Shown: positions 60,801-64,000 of the stretch, piece by piece
How the letters are laid out: each line of letters opens with the position of its first letter
Position numbering within the stretch: the stretch's first letter is position 1
DNA from: Smittia aterrima
Lineage: Eukaryota; Arthropoda; Insecta; Diptera; Chironomidae
NCBI GenBank assembly: GCA_033063855.1
Contig: CP093830.1
Coordinates: 1,612,854-1,676,853, forward strand
DNA length: 64,000 bases
Direction of reading: 5' to 3'
Program-made: the position numbers and the translations under genes
Notes under the pieces: generated by a model
What the model was told of the DNA's origin: nothing
Database searches by the model: none
The model's input: the letters and a program-made list of their open reading frames with translations, nothing else

Positions 60801-63528
60801 AGTGTAATAACGTATGAATACGAGAGAATGAAGCAGCCAGGGCCTTTTACGTAAATAGTGTAATAAATTTATGTTAATAGTTGGCCATTAAACGCGGAGC
60901 TTATTTCTCGACTTAAGCTGGGACGGAATGAAGTCTCTTACGCAATACAAACAAATCCAACTACCATCGACTGCTGTGAATGAACATTAATTCAATTCAA
61001 CGGCTTCTTGGGAGGATCTTTTGACTATTGACAGAAATTTCTTCTTTTTTATAAAGAAAATTCATAATTCTCATCGAGAATTTATTTGAACGAAATAAAA
61101 TAAACATAAATAAAAGGTAACAAATTGCTGTTTTGAAGTGTCGAGAAGAACTCGTTTGTGAGTGTAATAAAACGTGTCGTGAGTGCTGATAACGTTTGTC
61201 TAGATGATCCAGAAAAAAAGAAATTTCGAAAGGCGATTGAGTTCTTCTTTCACGTAAACTCCCCCATCAGCCGAAATAAAATTAAATTGCTTTAGTAATT
61301 GACGTTCTTAAGGTGAAGAACATATTTTTGCTGTTGAGAAAACGATATCAGCTGAGTAGCGCGTAAAAGAACCTTTCAACGATTTCCCTCCGACATTTTA
61401 ATTCCATCCAGTGATTTGAGTGTGATGAGAAAATTGCAGGCTGAGCTTCGATGTTTGCAGTTTCGCTTTCGCTTCTCCTCTTGTAATAAAACATGAAACG
61501 ATCATTAGTCTGGGGAATGAAGTGCTTTTACACCTAATCATTTAACATGCTCTATCGTCGAAGCATTGTTTTTCTCGCTTTCAATACCAAAGGGACGTTA
61601 GAGAATTCTACCTGTGATTCATCATGCAATGATAGCTGCAACTTTCAGATATTTCCATGGAATTTCGTACGTAGGTGAATAAAAAAAAAGATTTTCATTC
61701 TAACGTTCTCTGCGGACTCTTCTAAAAGTGCAAGAGAGAGCGAGAGCTGTGAAATTAAAGAATGAATTTTGTTGCATTTGTCTGGTGGACAATGAAAAAG
61801 AATGAGAAGAAGCATAAAGGAATGCACACGAGGTTTGTTGTAGTGGTGATGTGATGATCTTCAATAAAAATTCTTCATTACCCCGAAAAAAAAAAGAGAA
61901 TTCAGAAGACAACACAGGGCAAAAAGAAAAAGCGAAAGGCGAAAAGAGTCGAAGAAATTCTCGAGGATTGAAAGAGATTTCTCAGACAGTCATTTTACGG
62001 GTTTGGCGCCTTGGAGATCGCTCCGGTAAAAGAATGAAACAGAATCAGAACAGTTCTCGGATCCTTCGGGTGAGAAGAATGAAGATTCATGCCTTTTGTT
62101 TAAAGATGTATTTCTTCATTCTTCTGCTTTCGGAAACTTCGTTTTTTCGCTCATTGAGCATAAGAAGCGATAAAACATGAAGAAACTTGAAAGATTCTTC
62201 TGCAGCAAGACCATCAAACACCATTAAAATTACACACATTATGGACCCAGGCCGCGCTGAACTCAAAGAGCAGCGAAAGGAGAAGACAGAAGAAGTAAAT
62301 TGCTATTTGTGAAATCATTAAATATCATTTTGCTCGGGTCAACGAGACTTTTGGCGAGAAGTTATGAGTCGACCGCATTTTCTTTCGTTTTTCGACGTCG
62401 ATTCCACTCACGCGAACTCGATTACCGTTCGACAAACCTTTGTTATCTTATCGTACGCCCTCATATTGTCAACCAGTGGCAGAGATCATGTTTCGATACC
62501 GATTTATTGTTTCGTAATAAATTGGATTAGAAAATCACATTTGTTTTTAGGCAAGGAAACGATTTGCATAACGAAACGTCTGACTGTCTCGAGTAAAAAC
62601 AAAAATGTCAACATCTGCTCTCTCCCCGTCATGAATTGACAAATCCTTTTTCGCTTACTTTCAAACCCATTAGCTCAATGTTTTCTTTCGTCGTTGTAAA
62701 ATTTCTTCGATCGTACGCCGGTTGTCGTGTGTTCACCATTTATTCCTCCCCTCTCTGACGATGTCACTTCCACCCATTACTTTTTTCACTTTAATGTAAT
62801 GTTTTGCGTTTAATAAGGATAAATACGGCCATATTTATTACATTAATTCTACGTTCGGCGAAAGTTCTTAGAAAAAGGGAAGCAAGCGACGAAGGGAAGA
62901 AGAAAGTCGAACAAATTATTTTGCTGAGAAGTAAGCGAAGCCTGAGATTTCTGACACTCACGCGCTACTACATTGGTTGTGAAAACCCTAATTTGAGTTC
63001 AAGGAAAACTTCGGGTCGCATGAATATAATTAAATCTCGAAGGAAAATCTTGAAGTTATCGGGAAATCTTCTGACTTACAAGAAAAATTCATTTGTAATA
63101 TTTCTTCGTTGCTAAGCTCCTTTTATTGAAGTCATTGAATAAATTCTTTTCCAAGCTCAGCTTACACTGATAATTGATTTCTATTGCTTTTTCAATATCT
63201 TTCGTCGCTATCTTTAAAACATTGGAGTCATCAACTTCAAAAGGATTCATCCGATTTCACTTGAGCGTTCTCAGATTTCAAGTCTTGCTGCTAACTCACC
63301 TTTAATTGGAAATTTTGCTGGTAAATCCTTGTCGGCAATTCCTCGTTGCGTTAAAATATCCTTAACGTTGGAGCAAGTAAGCTCGGATAGACTGGAATTT
63401 AAACTCTGAACGGATGGTACCGTTGTCGACAATGTCGATGATGAGCATTGTAGATTGTTTAGCAAAACGATCAACACGAGATAGCAATTTATGCTAGCGA
63501 CAAACAACTTTCTTGATATGCACTTCAT
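30872..63528 (-). CDS. dlp: dally-like glypican (GPC4/6 type), GPI-anchored heparan sulfate proteoglycan, 694 aa
   Basis: Eight coding exons: 63300-63528, 39391-39555, 33417-33651, 32154-32577, 31604-32091, 31387-31538, 31244-31324 and 30872-31182 (2085 nt, phases consistent). A signal peptide is followed by the glypican core with exactly 14 cysteines outside it: 1, 3, 0, 7 and 3 in exons 1-5. Diagnostic segments are CSNVKDILTQRG, YCDVSPSGSCC, LKPFGDVPDKL, ELDTEWDLF, LLGPFNI and KISEAIMN. Convertase-type sites RQRR (372-375) and RTKR (399-402) follow the GCG motif. Exon 7 carries SG repeats (573-580) beside an acidic run, the glycosaminoglycan attachment region. The last 25 residues are hydrophobic, as for GPI addition. 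Dlp distributes Hedgehog and Wingless at the cell surface. An Asn/Arg-rich insert lies around 425-460. The GPC4/6 assignment rests on motif similarity; orthology to Drosophila dlp rather than dally is likely but untested. Confidence 0.93.
33652..39390 (-). other. intron 2 of the glypican
   Basis: A 5.7 kb phase-1 intron. No nested gene is credible. A plus-strand TATAAAAG at 37640-37647 is the only core-promoter-like element noticed, with no clear reading frame behind it. Confidence 0.6.
39391..39555 (-). CDS. dlp: glypican coding exon 2
   Basis: An isolated 165-nt exon, phase 1 at both ends, encoding the three-cysteine block YCDVSPSGSCC and the helix QKMALYSRQAMDK. The acceptor is TTTTCAG/AT and the donor AATG/GTAAGC. 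It lies 23.7 kb from exon 1 and 5.7 kb from exon 3, so it is easily missed by gene callers. Confidence 0.9.
40764..40776. repeat. short GA microsatellite
   Basis: A run of about six GA units inside glypican intron 1, of the kind bound by GAGA factor in flies. Its function is not shown. Confidence 0.4.
48839..48857. repeat. short GA microsatellite
   Basis: An interrupted GA run (GAGTGAGAGAGAGAGAAAG) inside glypican intron 1; a possible GAGA-factor site or simple repeat. Confidence 0.4.
63300..63528 (-). CDS. dlp: glypican coding exon 1 (signal peptide)
   Basis: A 229-nt exon from ATG 63528 to the donor AAAG/GTGAGT. It encodes the secretion signal (FVASINCYLVLIVLLNNL), a Ser/Thr-rich spacer, and the first glypican cysteine in LTCSNVKDILTQRG up to KFPIKG. 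The glycine/aspartate codon is completed by exon 2, 23.7 kb away. The family match at the join (first Cys, then the CxxxxxxxCC block) supports the link. Confidence 0.88.
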
Positions 63529-64000
63529 GATTCGAGATATTCCTTATTTACACCTCGGATTCGATTTCTTTTTATCTTTTACTCTAATACACATAAATAA
63601 TCACCGTCAAGAAATCCTCTTATCAAACTATTCGACGGATTCTTCTATTTATTATTCGAGTTGACTTTCACAAGGATTTCCACGGAATATGATATCGCGG
63701 ATGATTTACTGAATCGGCTTAAGAAAATTGTTAAACATAATCACAAGTTATTGGACAAAACTTCACGACCACGGCAAATCCGACTGCTCAAGTCAAAATC
63801 TAAAACACATCTGAAGCAAGATTGTGAAGTGAACGAATTGAATGAAGAGAGGATTTACTCTCTCCTGGCTCTCTAAAACTTAAAGCTCTCGAATTTAAAT
63901 TTAAACAAAGCCTTGAATTCTCGTGGAACGACAAAGCTTAAATTCCGAAAGCTAAAGGGAAACATTTGCTCAGTTACCACTCAGTTTGCTCGCTTTAAGA
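63529..64000. other. 5' flank of the glypican and right window edge
   Basis: The minus strand here should hold the glypican 5' UTR and promoter, but no clear initiator is seen on that strand. On the plus strand a 71-codon frame without ATG runs from 63661 to 63876 and could be a chance frame or part of an exon. Two plus-strand TCAGTT motifs (63970-63975 and 63981-63986) may mark a divergent promoter whose gene lies beyond the window. Confidence 0.3.

Larger units (their letters stand above)
39556..63299 (-). other. intron 1 of the glypican (23.7 kb)
   Basis: A giant first intron, about 37% of the window. Reading frames inside are short (none above about 135 codons), overlap on both strands and match no family I know. 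Small GA microsatellites occur at 40764-40776 and 48839-48857, and an ATTA/TAAT-dense patch lies at 52940-52990. No transposon, tRNA or rRNA is recognised. It probably holds developmental enhancers, judging only from size, position and gene class. Confidence 0.6.

Noticed and set aside
39556..63299. CRISPR-like or satellite arrays in the long intron
   Set aside because: Only short GA and GAT microsatellites were seen; no regularly spaced repeats.
1..64000. tRNA or snRNA genes
   Set aside because: Occurrences of GGTTCGA-like B-box sequence (for example near 51080) lack a matching A box and cloverleaf; no convincing RNA gene was found. A covariance-model scan would be needed to exclude small ncRNAs such as miRNAs.

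Overview
This window is nuclear DNA of an insect, most likely a nematoceran fly (a midge- or mosquito-like dipteran; order and suborder are inference). The sequence is AT-rich. Genes are split by short GT-AG introns, many of them 55-150 bases. Several start codons lie just downstream of TCAGT-type arthropod initiators. All confident proteins belong to animal families, among them a dally-like glypican and ELO fatty acid elongases. I see no rRNA, tRNA, CRISPR array or recognisable transposon. All exon joins below were read by eye; for every main gene the summed coding length is a multiple of three and the phases agree.

Left end (1-2.9 kb): a possible small minus-strand gene, then two unrecognised plus-strand coding units (382 and 175 aa) only 193 bases apart. 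From 4.1 to 12.1 kb there is a tandem array of six intact elongase (ELO/ELOVL) genes, all on the minus strand, each with an HxxHH box. Exon structures split them into two subgroups (ELO-1/2 and ELO-3 to 6). From 14.1 to 17.9 kb lies a 1054-aa RUN+TBC protein of the SGSM type, a Rab GTPase-activating protein. From 19.1 to 24.2 kb are two head-to-tail tetraspanins, followed by a plus-strand MRH/mannose-6-phosphate-receptor-like membrane protein (24.6-25.6 kb).

From 26.2 to 29.9 kb there is a compact group of small genes, at least two of them mitochondrial: a PRELI-domain lipid carrier (prel), a DUF4097/FAM185A-like protein, the import-motor J-protein TIM14 (DNAJC19) and an SMCO4-like single-span membrane protein. 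They are arranged as convergent and divergent pairs.

The right half (30.9-63.5 kb) is one gene, a dally-like (GPC4/6-type) glypican on the minus strand: eight coding exons, 694 aa, all 14 conserved cysteines, convertase sites, an SG-repeat glycosaminoglycan attachment exon and a GPI-type C-terminus. Its first two introns (23.7 and 5.7 kb) fill about 29 kb and hold no convincing nested gene. The last 470 bases lie upstream of the glypican start and may contain the beginning of another gene.

Functional themes are very-long-chain lipid synthesis in the ER (elongases), endosome/lysosome traffic (SGSM, tetraspanins, MRH protein), mitochondrial lipid and protein import (prel, TIM14) and heparan-sulfate control of morphogens (glypican). 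Nothing suggests these genes form one system; apart from tandem duplication the neighbours look independent. The observations I rank highest are the elongase array with its lineage-specific introns, and the glypican attachment exon, which is frame-neutral and could be skipped to give a glycan-free protein.
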